Source: Bacteroidia bacterium
GTDB lineage: Bacteria; Bacteroidota; Bacteroidia; Cytophagales; Cyclobacteriaceae
Assembly: GCA_030432655.1 (NCBI GenBank)
Contig: JAUILA010000018.1
Span: 59,279-123,278, forward strand
Reading direction: 5' to 3'
DNA: 64,000 bases
Each line of letters starts with the position of its first letter. The stretch's first letter is position 1. Under the pieces are notes generated by a model. It was given only the letters and a program-made list of their open reading frames with translations. It ran no database searches and had not been told where the DNA came from. Shown here piece by piece: positions 54,043 to 63,665 of the stretch. A program made the translations under genes and the position numbers.

Positions 54043-57000
54043 ATCAGCCTGTATCGCATTCCTGTTTCCGCTGCTTATTGGGGCATGCGTTGGAAATGAT
54101 CGTGAAGCCGGAGGTGAACTAGAATCAGAAGAGCCGCTTTTCCGCAAGGTTGCCGTGGAATCAAGCGGAGTGGATTTTACCAATTCACTGGAATACAATG
54201 ATGAATTCAACATTTTTACCTACCGCAATTTTTACAACGGAGGGGGAGTAGGGATCGGCGATGTGAATAATGATGGGCTGGCCGATATTTATTTTGTCTC
54301 CAACCAGAAATCCAATAAACTCTTCCTGAACAAAGGCGGAATGCAGTTTGAGGATGTCACGGAAAAAGCAGGGGTCGGGGGCGAACGAGCCTGGAGTACC
54401 GGGGTGAGTATGGCAGACATCAACGGCGACGGTTGGCTGGATATTTATGTTTGCAATTCCGGGGATATTTCCGGCGACAACAAGCAGAACGAGCTTTTTA
54501 TCAATAACGGGGATGGGACATTCTCCGAGCAGGCCCGGGAATTCGGCCTGGCCGACCGGGGTTATTCGACACATGCCGCTTTTTTTGATTACGACCGCGA
54601 CGGGGACCTTGACGTTTACCTGCTCAATAATTCGTACCAGGCTATCGGGAGTTTTAACCTGATGAAGAATATTCGCCCGGTACGTGATTCTGTCGGCGGG
54701 GACAAACTGTACCGGAACGACGGCAACCGCTTCACGGACGTCAGCGAGGAGGTGGGCATTTATGGAAGTATCATTGGCTTCGGACTCGGTGTGTCGGTGG
54801 GCGATGTCAACCAGGATGGCTGGATGGATATTTTCGTTTCCAATGACTTCTTCGAACGTGACTACCTCTATCTGAATAACGGGGACGGAACATTCTCCGA
54901 AAACCTGCAAAACGAAATGCAATCGATCAGTGCGGCTTCCATGGGTGCCGACATGGCCGATATGAATAACGATGGCTGGCCGGATATTTTTGTCACTGAT
55001 ATGCTGCCCGAGGACCTGAACCGAATGAAACAGGTGACCACGTTTGAGAACTGGGACAAGCACCGGTACAATTTTAGGAATTCGTACCATAACCAGTACA
55101 CAAGAAATATGCTCCACCTGAATAACGGAAACGGGACCTTTAGCGAGATCGGACGGCTTTCGGGTGTGGAAGCAACGGACTGGAGCTGGGGCGCTTTATT
55201 CTTTGACATGGACAATGACGGGTTCAAGGATATTTTTGTTGCCAACGGGATTTACCAGGATCTGACCGACCTTGATTACCTGAACTTCATACAGGATACG
55301 GAGGCCAAGTTGAGGTTCATCACTACAAACGGAGTCGACTATAAAGGGCTGATCGAACCGATGCCGGTAAACCCGGTGCCGAATTATGCCTTCAGGAACC
55401 AGGGAGACCTGACCTTTAAAAATAAAGCAGAAGCATGGGGGCTGGGTGAACCTGTCCACAGCAATGGTTCGGCGTATGCGGACCTGGATAATGACGGGGA
55501 CCTGGATCTGGTGGTGAATAATGTAAATGCTCCGTCAGATATTTTTGAGAACAGGGCGCGGGAAATTTATCCGGAGAATCATTATCTCAAACTGAGACTG
55601 AAGGGGAAGAAAGGCAATACCAGTGCGATCGGCAGCCGTGTAACGGCCCTGGCGGACGGGAAAACGGTATACCTGGAGCAAATGCCGGTCAGGGGATTTG
55701 AATCCACCATGGAAGAAGTGATGACCATCGGGGTAGGGACAGCGGATACTATTTCAGAGTTGAAGGTGATCTGGCCTGACGGAAAACAAATCCGCATGAG
55801 CCAGGTGGCAGCCGATCAGGTCTTGGAGCTGTCATGGGAGAATGCAACCGATGCACAGCCGGAAGAGGTAAACGATATGAAGCCGTTGCTCGTCTCGTCT
55901 GAAGTGCCGGTGCCATGGACCCACCAGGAGAATGAATTTGTGGATTTTGACCGGGACCGGCTGGTGTATCATATGCGGTCGAACGAAGGTCCTGCCCTTG
56001 CTACCGGAGACCTGAATGATGACGGGATCCCTGACCTCTTCCTGGGTGGAGCGATGAATTCAGCGGGAGTAATTTATCTAAGTAATGGTTCGGATGGATA
56101 CCAGCCCCTGGAGGTTACGGACTTCGAAACTGATAAGCGATCCGAAGATATTACGGCAGCTTTTTTCGACGCCGATAATGACGGAGACCTTGACCTCTAT
56201 GTCGGAAGCGGCGGAAATGAATTTGGCTACGGTGACCTGTCGCTCAGGGATCGTTTGTATAGAAATGATCAGGGCTCATTCAGCCGCGTCAGGGTGGAGG
56301 GACTTAACAGTCTTTCCAACCCGACTTCCAGGGTATTGCCGGTGGATTTTGATGAAGACGGTGATACAGACCTGATCCTGTTAGAGCGATTTGTGCCATT
56401 CAAATACGGACTTCCTGCCAGTGGACATGTTTTCGAAAACCTCGGAAATTTTGAATTCAGGGAAGTTACGGAAACGGTGGCCCCTGAACTACAGGAAACA
56501 GGGCTTATCACAGATGCGGTTCTGGCAGATTACGACGCAGATGGGGACCAGGACCTAATACTTGTTGGAGAATGGATGGCTCCTGCCATAATGGAGAATA
56601 CCGGGGGCACATTTAAAAGGAATTCACGTAACGACTTCGATGCGTGGAAAGGATGGTATCATGCCGTCGAACCGGTAGACCTGGATCAGGACGGAGACCT
56701 TGATTTTGTGCTGGGAAACCACGGAAGGAATACTAGGTTCGGGGCCAGCAAGGAATACCCGATCACATTGTATGTTAATGATTTTGACAGGAACGGGGCG
56801 ATTGAGCATATTATGACCAAACGGATGCCTGATGGGAGTGATTATCCGTATACGCTGAAACATGACTTGGTAATGCAGATACCGTCCCTGAAAAAGAAAT
56901 ACCTCAAGTATGAGAATTATAACGGGGAATCTGTGACAGATATTTTCACTCCTGAACAACTTGAACCTGCATTAAGGCTGGAAATGAATAATACGTCCAC

Positions 57001-57352
57001 GGCGGTGATGATCAACCAGGGTAGTGGGGAATTCAGCATAAAAGAACTGCCCCTTCAGGCCCAGTTCGCACCTGTTTATGCGATTGCCTCAAAGGATCTG
57101 AACCAGGATGGCCTGCCTGACCTGATCATTGGAGGAAACCTGTACCGGGTTAAACCGGAAGCCGGACGCTATGATGCCAGCCAGGGCCTGGTATTAATAA
57201 ATGAAGGAGATCTTTCCTTCAGACCGCTGTCTTCTGCCGAATCCGGACTTTTGATTGAAGGAGAGATCAGGCAGCTGGAGTTTATTCCGGGAGAGCTCTC
57301 GGAGAAATTATGGGTGATTCGAAATAATGCGGGCCCGCTGATCTATGAATAA
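54029..57352 (+). CDS. FG-GAP/VCBS and ASPIC/UnbV (CRTAC1-like) lipoprotein, copy 2
   Basis: The 1107-residue lipoprotein has a signal ending LLIGAC (Cys20) and an acidic linker. It has the same layout as copy 1: an N-terminal propeller (DVNNDGLADIYFV, DINGDGWLDIYVC and others), an ASPIC/UnbV domain (about 515-605, KLRLKGKKGNTSAIG) and a second propeller (from about 637, VDFDRDRLVYHMRSNEGPAL). Copies 1 and 2 share long near-identical stretches around SNDFFERDYLYLN and the EATDWSWGAL block. Two ATGs (54029, 54032) are possible. It overlaps both neighbours. Confidence 0.88.
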   Translation: MMKNKSACIAFLFPLLIGACVGNDREAGGELESEEPLFRKVAVESSGVDFTNSLEYNDEFNIFTYRNFYNGGGVGIGDVNNDGLADIYFVSNQKSNKLFLNKGGMQFEDVTEKAGVGGERAWSTGVSMADINGDGWLDIYVCNSGDISGDNKQNELFINNGDGTFSEQAREFGLADRGYSTHAAFFDYDRDGDLDVYLLNNSYQAIGSFNLMKNIRPVRDSVGGDKLYRNDGNRFTDVSEEVGIYGSIIGFGLGVSVGDVNQDGWMDIFVSNDFFERDYLYLNNGDGTFSENLQNEMQSISAASMGADMADMNNDGWPDIFVTDMLPEDLNRMKQVTTFENWDKHRYNFRNSYHNQYTRNMLHLNNGNGTFSEIGRLSGVEATDWSWGALFFDMDNDGFKDIFVANGIYQDLTDLDYLNFIQDTEAKLRFITTNGVDYKGLIEPMPVNPVPNYAFRNQGDLTFKNKAEAWGLGEPVHSNGSAYADLDNDGDLDLVVNNVNAPSDIFENRAREIYPENHYLKLRLKGKKGNTSAIGSRVTALADGKTVYLEQMPVRGFESTMEEVMTIGVGTADTISELKVIWPDGKQIRMSQVAADQVLELSWENATDAQPEEVNDMKPLLVSSEVPVPWTHQENEFVDFDRDRLVYHMRSNEGPALATGDLNDDGIPDLFLGGAMNSAGVIYLSNGSDGYQPLEVTDFETDKRSEDITAAFFDADNDGDLDLYVGSGGNEFGYGDLSLRDRLYRNDQGSFSRVRVEGLNSLSNPTSRVLPVDFDEDGDTDLILLERFVPFKYGLPASGHVFENLGNFEFREVTETVAPELQETGLITDAVLADYDADGDQDLILVGEWMAPAIMENTGGTFKRNSRNDFDAWKGWYHAVEPVDLDQDGDLDFVLGNHGRNTRFGASKEYPITLYVNDFDRNGAIEHIMTKRMPDGSDYPYTLKHDLVMQIPSLKKKYLKYENYNGESVTDIFTPEQLEPALRLEMNNTSTAVMINQGSGEFSIKELPLQAQFAPVYAIASKDLNQDGLPDLIIGGNLYRVKPEAGRYDASQGLVLINEGDLSFRPLSSAESGLLIEGEIRQLEFIPGELSEKLWVIRNNAGPLIYE

Positions 57353-60300
57353 AATTGTTTTCACCTGCATACTGGCAGCCGTGCTGTTTTCCTGCAGTTC
57401 TTCACAGGAAGAACAGCGGGAGGATGTGCGCTTTCGCTTGGTGAGCGCCGTTGAAAGCGGACTTAATTTTAAAAACCAGCTCCAACCGGATGAGAATTGG
57501 AATATAATCGACTACCTGTACTACTACAACGGGGCAGGTGTATCGGTGGGAGATATTAACAACGATGGGTTGCCGGATTTGTTTTTTACCGGTAATGAGG
57601 TGGATAACAGGCTTTTTCTCAACCAGGGAGATTTGAAATTCCGGGACATTACCGGGGAATCTTCGATTCTCCCGGGAGGCTGGAGCACTGGTTCGACCAT
57701 GGCCGATGTGAACGGAGACGGATGGCTGGATATTTATGTTTGCCAGGTTGGACGGTACCGCGGCCGAAAGGAGCGAAACCAGTTGTTCATTAATAATCAG
57801 GATGGTACGTTCACTGAAATGGCCGCTGAATACGGACTGGATTTTTCCGGGCTATCAACACAGGCAGCTTTTTTTGATTATGACCTGGATGGCGACCTCG
57901 ATATGTACCTGCTGAATCACAGCGTCCATAGTGTGAACAGTTATGGTCCGGCCACCATCCGTCAGGAAAAGGACCCAATGGCCGGTGACCGGTTATTCCG
58001 AAACGACCTGGCCACAGGGGGAGTCTTTACCGATGTGACCCGAAACGCAGGAATATTTAGCAGCCAGATAGGGTACGGGCTGGGACTGGCCATTACCGAT
58101 TACAATAATGATGGTCTTCCGGATATTTATGTGTCCAATGATTTCCATGAAAATGATTATCTCTACCGGAACCTGGGTAACGGAAAGTTTGCTGAAGTAG
58201 GTGAGCAGGTGCTTGGCCATACCAGCAGGTATTCCATGGGCAATGAAACAGGTGACCTGAACGGGGATGGTAATATTGACCTGGTTACACTTGATATGCT
58301 CCCCGGGGACCCGTCCATCCTGCGTAAATCCGCGGCGGAGGACCGGATCGAGGTAAGTGAAATCAAGGCAAACTACGGGTACGGTCCGCAGTTCGTACGA
58401 AACGCGTTACAGATTAATTCAGGCCATGAAGCTTTCAGCGACCTTGGCGTGATGGCCGGGATGTATGCCACGGACTGGAGCTGGGGTGCGCTGATCTTTG
58501 ACATGGAATATGATGGTAAGCCAGACCTCTACATCACCAATGGGATCGTTCGAAGGCCCAATGACCTCGATTATATTCAGTATCTCGCCTTCACGAGCCG
58601 GAAAAGCCTGGATCCTTCGGATAAGGAAATGACAAGCAGGATGCCCGGGCTGAAGATCCCAAACGTCGCATTTCATAACCAGGGGAATATCTCATTTGCA
58701 GACAGCACCACCGCCTACGGCCTGAACGTGCCTTCATTTTCCAACGGAGCGGTATACAGCGACCTGGACCGGGACGGTGACCTGGATATTGTGGTGAATA
58801 ATATTAACGATGACGTTTTTCTGTGGGAAAATACGGGGCCGGCAGGTAATTACCTGGAAATTGAAGTAAGGCCGGGATCATCCAACCACTTCGGTGTGGG
58901 TAGCCGTATCGAACTTTATGCAGCGGGACAGATACAGGTTAGGGAAATTTTTACGACACGCGGGTTCATGTCTTCGGTAGAACCCCTGGCCTATTTCGGA
59001 TTGGGTGATGCTTCAAAGGCTGACAGTATTGTGGTATACTGGCCGGGAAACGAAAGGCAAAAAATATTGAATGCTGACCTGAACCGGCGACTGACAATAG
59101 TACCGGAAAATACGGAAAAGAACATTCGCAATAAGACAAACACTCCGTTACTGACCACTTCTTCTTTTAATGTTGACTGGCAACATAAGGAGAATAGTTA
59201 CCGCGATTACAAACGGGAGCCGCTGATACCCTACGAACTGAGCATGGAAGGTCCGGCCGCGGCCGTGGGAGATGTGAACGGGGACGGCAGGGACGATATC
59301 TTCGTCGGTGGCGCACATGGGCAGGCGTCCGTATTATTCCTGCAGGAAACCGGTGGGTTTTCTAAAACGATCCCTGCTGTTTTCACTGGGGATGCGGAAT
59401 TCGAGGATGTAGCCGCTGAATTTCTTGACGTGGATCTCGATGGTGATCTTGACCTGTACGTCGTCAGCGGAGGAAATGAATATGCGGAAGGCAGCGAGAT
59501 GTTGTCGGACAGGTTGTACATCAACCGGAACGGAACATTTGATCGGGCTTCCCGTGTTCTGTTACCAGAACGTCTCAATGGCAGTACAGTCAGCATTAAC
59601 GATTTAAACGGAGACGGATTTCCGGATGCATTTATCGGTGTACGATCAGTGCCCGGGAGCTACGGGACATTTGCCACGAGCTATCTGCTGATAAATAATG
59701 GAAATGGCGAACTTATACGCGACGAATCATTCTCCGTCGAAGGCATGATCACCGATGCCGCCTGGTTTGATGCAGATAATGACGGAGACCAGGATCTCTG
59801 TGTGGTAGGGGACTGGAGCCCCATCCGGATTTTCCTTAATGAAAACGGAACGCTGACTGATGAACCGTACGAAGTAAGCGGAACAAGAGGCTGGTGGAGA
59901 TCAGTGGCGGCTGTTGACCTGGACAACGACGGAGACGATGACCTGATCGCAGGGAATGCAGGGCTGAATATGAAACTGAAGACATCGGTGGAGAAGCCTG
60001 TCGAATTGTATCTTAACGACATAGACGGAAATGGTCAGCCTGATCCGGTAATCTTTTACTGGCTGGAAGGACAGCAGATACCTTTTGCCTCGAAGGACGA
60101 ACTTGACAAACAGGTTCCTGTGTTTAAGAAACAGTTTTCATCCTACCAGGCTTATGCCGATGCCGATGATCTGCCTCAGGTAATCAGGCAGATGAATCCC
60201 GAGGGAGGAATCGTACGCCGGGTCGATACTTTTGCGTCGGTCTGGCTTGAAAATGCGGGAAACGGAACATTCTCTGTTTCCCTCCTGCCCGGAGAGACTC

Positions 60301-60602
60301 AATGGAGTCCGGTTCAGGATATTTTTGTGGGAAAAAGGCAGGTTAAAGGGGGCGTACCTGTTATATTAGGAGCTAATTCGTATGCTATGAATATAGCCAT
60401 CGGGCGTATGGATGCGATGCCGGGAAGCCTTCTGCTTTTTGATGAAAACGGAGGTCCGGAGCTGACCGGGAATTTCCTGGAGAATGGGATTCAGGGTGAT
60501 TTCAGGGTAGTTAAACCAGTAATGGTGAACGGCGAGGAACAAATACTTCTCGTAAGAAATAACGGGGAGGCAGAATTAATGAATGTAAACAACAACAGAT
60601 AA
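57345..60602 (+). CDS. FG-GAP/VCBS and ASPIC/UnbV (CRTAC1-like) lipoprotein, copy 3
   Basis: The 1085-residue lipoprotein has a signal ending AVLFSC (Cys17), then EEQREDV. It has the same layout as copies 1 and 2 but is more diverged: an N-terminal propeller (DINNDGLPDLFFT), an ASPIC/UnbV domain (about 500-590, NYLEIEVRPGSSNHFGVG) and a second propeller (from about 622, YELSMEGPAAAVGDVNGDG). Its start overlaps the end of copy 2 by 8 bp. The three copies may bind different partners or sugars at the cell surface. Confidence 0.87.
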   Translation: MNKIVFTCILAAVLFSCSSSQEEQREDVRFRLVSAVESGLNFKNQLQPDENWNIIDYLYYYNGAGVSVGDINNDGLPDLFFTGNEVDNRLFLNQGDLKFRDITGESSILPGGWSTGSTMADVNGDGWLDIYVCQVGRYRGRKERNQLFINNQDGTFTEMAAEYGLDFSGLSTQAAFFDYDLDGDLDMYLLNHSVHSVNSYGPATIRQEKDPMAGDRLFRNDLATGGVFTDVTRNAGIFSSQIGYGLGLAITDYNNDGLPDIYVSNDFHENDYLYRNLGNGKFAEVGEQVLGHTSRYSMGNETGDLNGDGNIDLVTLDMLPGDPSILRKSAAEDRIEVSEIKANYGYGPQFVRNALQINSGHEAFSDLGVMAGMYATDWSWGALIFDMEYDGKPDLYITNGIVRRPNDLDYIQYLAFTSRKSLDPSDKEMTSRMPGLKIPNVAFHNQGNISFADSTTAYGLNVPSFSNGAVYSDLDRDGDLDIVVNNINDDVFLWENTGPAGNYLEIEVRPGSSNHFGVGSRIELYAAGQIQVREIFTTRGFMSSVEPLAYFGLGDASKADSIVVYWPGNERQKILNADLNRRLTIVPENTEKNIRNKTNTPLLTTSSFNVDWQHKENSYRDYKREPLIPYELSMEGPAAAVGDVNGDGRDDIFVGGAHGQASVLFLQETGGFSKTIPAVFTGDAEFEDVAAEFLDVDLDGDLDLYVVSGGNEYAEGSEMLSDRLYINRNGTFDRASRVLLPERLNGSTVSINDLNGDGFPDAFIGVRSVPGSYGTFATSYLLINNGNGELIRDESFSVEGMITDAAWFDADNDGDQDLCVVGDWSPIRIFLNENGTLTDEPYEVSGTRGWWRSVAAVDLDNDGDDDLIAGNAGLNMKLKTSVEKPVELYLNDIDGNGQPDPVIFYWLEGQQIPFASKDELDKQVPVFKKQFSSYQAYADADDLPQVIRQMNPEGGIVRRVDTFASVWLENAGNGTFSVSLLPGETQWSPVQDIFVGKRQVKGGVPVILGANSYAMNIAIGRMDAMPGSLLLFDENGGPELTGNFLENGIQGDFRVVKPVMVNGEEQILLVRNNGEAELMNVNNNR

Positions 60603-60620
60603 TAACTAAATATTGAAAGA

Positions 60621-61943
60621 ATGAGACTGAAAGGATGGTTAATCTTTATGATCGGATGTGCGGGAGCAGTGATGTTCAGTTGTGAGGAAGCACCTAAGAA
60701 TGTGGATGTTTCCGTTGATTACATGCATAGTTCCATGCAGAATCTGACGGACGTTATTGTCCATGATATTTTTTCTCCGCCTGTGGCAGCAAGGATTTAT
60801 GCCTATCCAAGTATCGGGGCTTACGAGATTATGGCGGCTACTGATTCATCTTACCGCTCCCTGGCTGGTCAGCTAAATGATCTCACCAGTATTCCGCAGC
60901 CGGAAGGGGAGGTAGATCCGGAAATTGCGGCAGTTCATGCGTTTAACCTGCTCGGAAAGAAATACATATTCTCCGAAGACCGGGTTATGGCGTTTCATGA
61001 CTCCATTATGACCGACATCAGGAAACTGGGAGTTGATGAAGAGGTGTATACTAATTCGGTCAACTGGGGGGATGCTGTGGCTGCCCATATCGCCGAGTGG
61101 TCGAACCTTGACAATTACAGTGAATCCAGATCATTTATGAAGCATACGGTTTCAAGTGACCCTGATTCGTGGCAGCCGACTCCGCCGGCCTATATGGAGG
61201 CGATCGAACCGCACTGGAGCAGCATACGGACATTTGCTATTGATTCTGCAGATCAATTTACCCCGGAACGTCCGACGGCGTTTAACGTGGACCCGGAAAG
61301 TCAGTTTTACAAAGAGGTCATGGAGGTGTATGAGACAGGTAAATCCCTGGATGAGGAGCAGTCTGAAATTGCCAGTTTCTGGGATTGTAACCCGTATGTG
61401 ATGAACGTTCACGGACATGTGATGTTTGCTACCAAAAAAATTACGCCGGGCGGCCACTGGATGGGTATTGCCAAGATTGCGGCTCAGTTAGACAATGCCG
61501 ATTTTGCCAAAACAGTTTACACGTATGCCCTGACGGCCATTGCTTTGTCAGACGGATTCATCAGCTGCTGGGATGAAAAATACCGTAGCAACCTTATCCG
61601 CCCGGAAACGGTAATCAACCGGTACATCGATGAGGAGTGGACGCCGCTGTTGCAGACACCTCCATTTCCAGAGTACACAAGTGGCCATTCGGTAATTTCC
61701 GGTGCCGCCGGTGAGGCGCTCACTTCTATCTACGGAGAGAATTTTGCGTTTGTCGACAGTACGGAGGCAAAATACGGACTTCCGATACGTTCGTTTGAAT
61801 CATTTAGGGATGCTTCAAGCGAAGCTGCCATCAGCAGACTATACGGAGGTATACACTATCGTCCTGCGATTGACAATGGAATTACACAAGGCAGGGCACT
61901 CGGGAATTATATCGTAGATAAACTGCAGTTCAGAGAGGAATAA
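60621..61943 (+). CDS. Vanadium-haloperoxidase-like PAP2-superfamily lipoprotein
   Basis: The 440-residue lipoprotein has a signal ending VMFSC (Cys21). The vanadate/phosphate site of the superfamily is intact: Lys320-X6-Arg327-Pro, Ser354-Gly-His356 and Ser405-Arg406-X3-Gly-X-His412. His412 is the position that binds vanadate in haloperoxidases, and His356 the acid/base. Related proteins oxidise halides with peroxide, or act as acid phosphatases. It starts 18 bp after the third CRTAC1 gene. Its place in a sugar locus is unexplained. Confidence 0.85.
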   Translation: MRLKGWLIFMIGCAGAVMFSCEEAPKNVDVSVDYMHSSMQNLTDVIVHDIFSPPVAARIYAYPSIGAYEIMAATDSSYRSLAGQLNDLTSIPQPEGEVDPEIAAVHAFNLLGKKYIFSEDRVMAFHDSIMTDIRKLGVDEEVYTNSVNWGDAVAAHIAEWSNLDNYSESRSFMKHTVSSDPDSWQPTPPAYMEAIEPHWSSIRTFAIDSADQFTPERPTAFNVDPESQFYKEVMEVYETGKSLDEEQSEIASFWDCNPYVMNVHGHVMFATKKITPGGHWMGIAKIAAQLDNADFAKTVYTYALTAIALSDGFISCWDEKYRSNLIRPETVINRYIDEEWTPLLQTPPFPEYTSGHSVISGAAGEALTSIYGENFAFVDSTEAKYGLPIRSFESFRDASSEAAISRLYGGIHYRPAIDNGITQGRALGNYIVDKLQFREE

Positions 61944-61979
61944 CGGGGAAAATTTAGTAATTTTCTTCCATACGCCCTT

Positions 61980-63608
61980 ATGATAAGAAACCTTACCTAC
62001 TATCTTATCCTGGTCCTCCTATTGGCCGGATGTCAGACTGCGCGAGAATCCATATCCGAGGACAAACTCACCTGGAATGAATTTTACGAAACCCGGTTGT
62101 TCCGGGATGTTCAGATGGCTGCTCTGCTTCCGGATTCAAAGACATTTGCCGATTGCATACCAAAAAGAAGTCTTGATGTTATCGTTACCGATTATGATAA
62201 AGCCGTAGAGCAGGGAGAGGTAGACCTGCAGGCGTTCGTAGAGGACAATTTCGACCTGCCCGGGCAGGTGGCCACCTCGTATGAATCGGATACGTCCAGG
62301 TCCATGAAGGAGCATATCGAAGAACTGTGGCCACACCTTACCCGCGAACCGGATGAAAAAGGAACGGAGACATCGCGAATCCCTCTGCCCAATGAATATG
62401 TGGTGCCCGGGGGGCGGTTCAGAGAAGTTTATTACTGGGACAGTTACTTCACCATGGAGGGTCTTCGTGTCTCAGAATTAGATGAGTTGGCCATACATAT
62501 GGCGGATAACTTCGCCTACCTCATTGAGACCCATGGATTTATTCCGAATGGCAACCGTGCCTACTACAATGGACGGTCCCAACCCCCTTTCTTTTCGCTA
62601 ATGGTAGACCTGGTTGCCCGAAACAACCGGGAGCTTTTTATTTCCTATTTGCCAGAAATGATCAAGGAATATGAGTTCTGGATGAAAGGGAAGGAAGACC
62701 TGAGCAAAATTAATTATGAGATTTTGCGGGTGGTACGCATGCCTGATGGAAGTGTGCTTAACCGGTATTGGGATCATTACAATACGCCACGCCCGGAGTC
62801 CTATCGGGAGGACGTGCATATTGGATCAGAATCAGATGAATCGGAAGAAAAGTACCGGCAATTGCGCGCAGGGGCAGAATCAGGATGGGACTTCTCCAGT
62901 CGCTGGCTGGCCGACGGCAAGACCCTCGCCACGATTCATACGACTGATATCGTTCCGGTCGATCTTAACGCACTTCTATATCACCTTGAATTAAAAATAG
63001 CACAGGCTTACAACTGGTCGGAGCAATTGGAAGAGGCGGACCAGTATTTAAAGCTGGCTTCCGCAAGGAAAAAAGCGATCAATAAGTACTTATGGGATGC
63101 AGAGGCATCTTTCTACATGGATTATGATGTGAAGGCAGGAGCGCATACATCAATTCCATCACTTGCCGCTGCCTATCCGTTGTATTTTCAATTAGCCGAT
63201 AAGGCACAGGCAAAGGCAGTTGCCGTTCGGTTGGGGGAAGACTTTCTTCAACCCGGCGGATTTGTTACGACACTTGAGAGCACGGGACAGCAATGGGATT
63301 GGCCGAATGGATGGGCGCCCTTGCAGTGGATTACGATAAACGGACTATTTCGCTATGGGTACTATGAACTGGGGGAGGAGGCCACGGATCGTTGGCTGCG
63401 TCGAAACAGGCAAGTTTACAAGGCAACAGGTAAAATGATGGAGAAATATAATGTAGTCGATACTTCATTATTGGCTGGTGGGGGTGAGTATGCCTTGCAG
63501 GATGGTTTTGGTTGGACGAATGGCGTAGCCCTGGCATTGGAAGAAATTCAAAACAATAAAAATAAAGCAGAGGCCCTGAAAGTGGAGAAAGAAGTGAGTG
63601 TGGAATAG
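61980..63608 (+). CDS. GH37 trehalase lipoprotein
   Basis: The 542-residue enzyme has a lipoprotein signal (LILVLLLAGC). Both trehalase signatures are present: PGGRFREVYYWDSYF (residues 143-157) and QWDWPNGWAPLQ (438-449). The catalytic pair is at Asp304 (SGWDFSSRW) and Glu503 (GGGEYALQDGFGW). It splits trehalose to two glucoses, here in the periplasm or on the outer membrane. Its start follows the haloperoxidase stop by 36 bp and a sodium/solute symporter gene follows. Confidence 0.94.
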   Translation: MIRNLTYYLILVLLLAGCQTARESISEDKLTWNEFYETRLFRDVQMAALLPDSKTFADCIPKRSLDVIVTDYDKAVEQGEVDLQAFVEDNFDLPGQVATSYESDTSRSMKEHIEELWPHLTREPDEKGTETSRIPLPNEYVVPGGRFREVYYWDSYFTMEGLRVSELDELAIHMADNFAYLIETHGFIPNGNRAYYNGRSQPPFFSLMVDLVARNNRELFISYLPEMIKEYEFWMKGKEDLSKINYEILRVVRMPDGSVLNRYWDHYNTPRPESYREDVHIGSESDESEEKYRQLRAGAESGWDFSSRWLADGKTLATIHTTDIVPVDLNALLYHLELKIAQAYNWSEQLEEADQYLKLASARKKAINKYLWDAEASFYMDYDVKAGAHTSIPSLAAAYPLYFQLADKAQAKAVAVRLGEDFLQPGGFVTTLESTGQQWDWPNGWAPLQWITINGLFRYGYYELGEEATDRWLRRNRQVYKATGKMMEKYNVVDTSLLAGGGEYALQDGFGWTNGVALALEEIQNNKNKAEALKVEKEVSVE

Positions 63609-63665
63609 GGGTTTCTTTTCGGTACAGGATGCCGGATGTGACAAGAAAACACTAATCAACGACGC

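Noticed and set aside
54185..55117. 310-codon minus-strand frame inside CRTAC1 copy 2
   Set aside because: It lies wholly within a well-supported coding gene on the other strand, and similar antisense frames appear in all three copies because of the shared repeat codon pattern.
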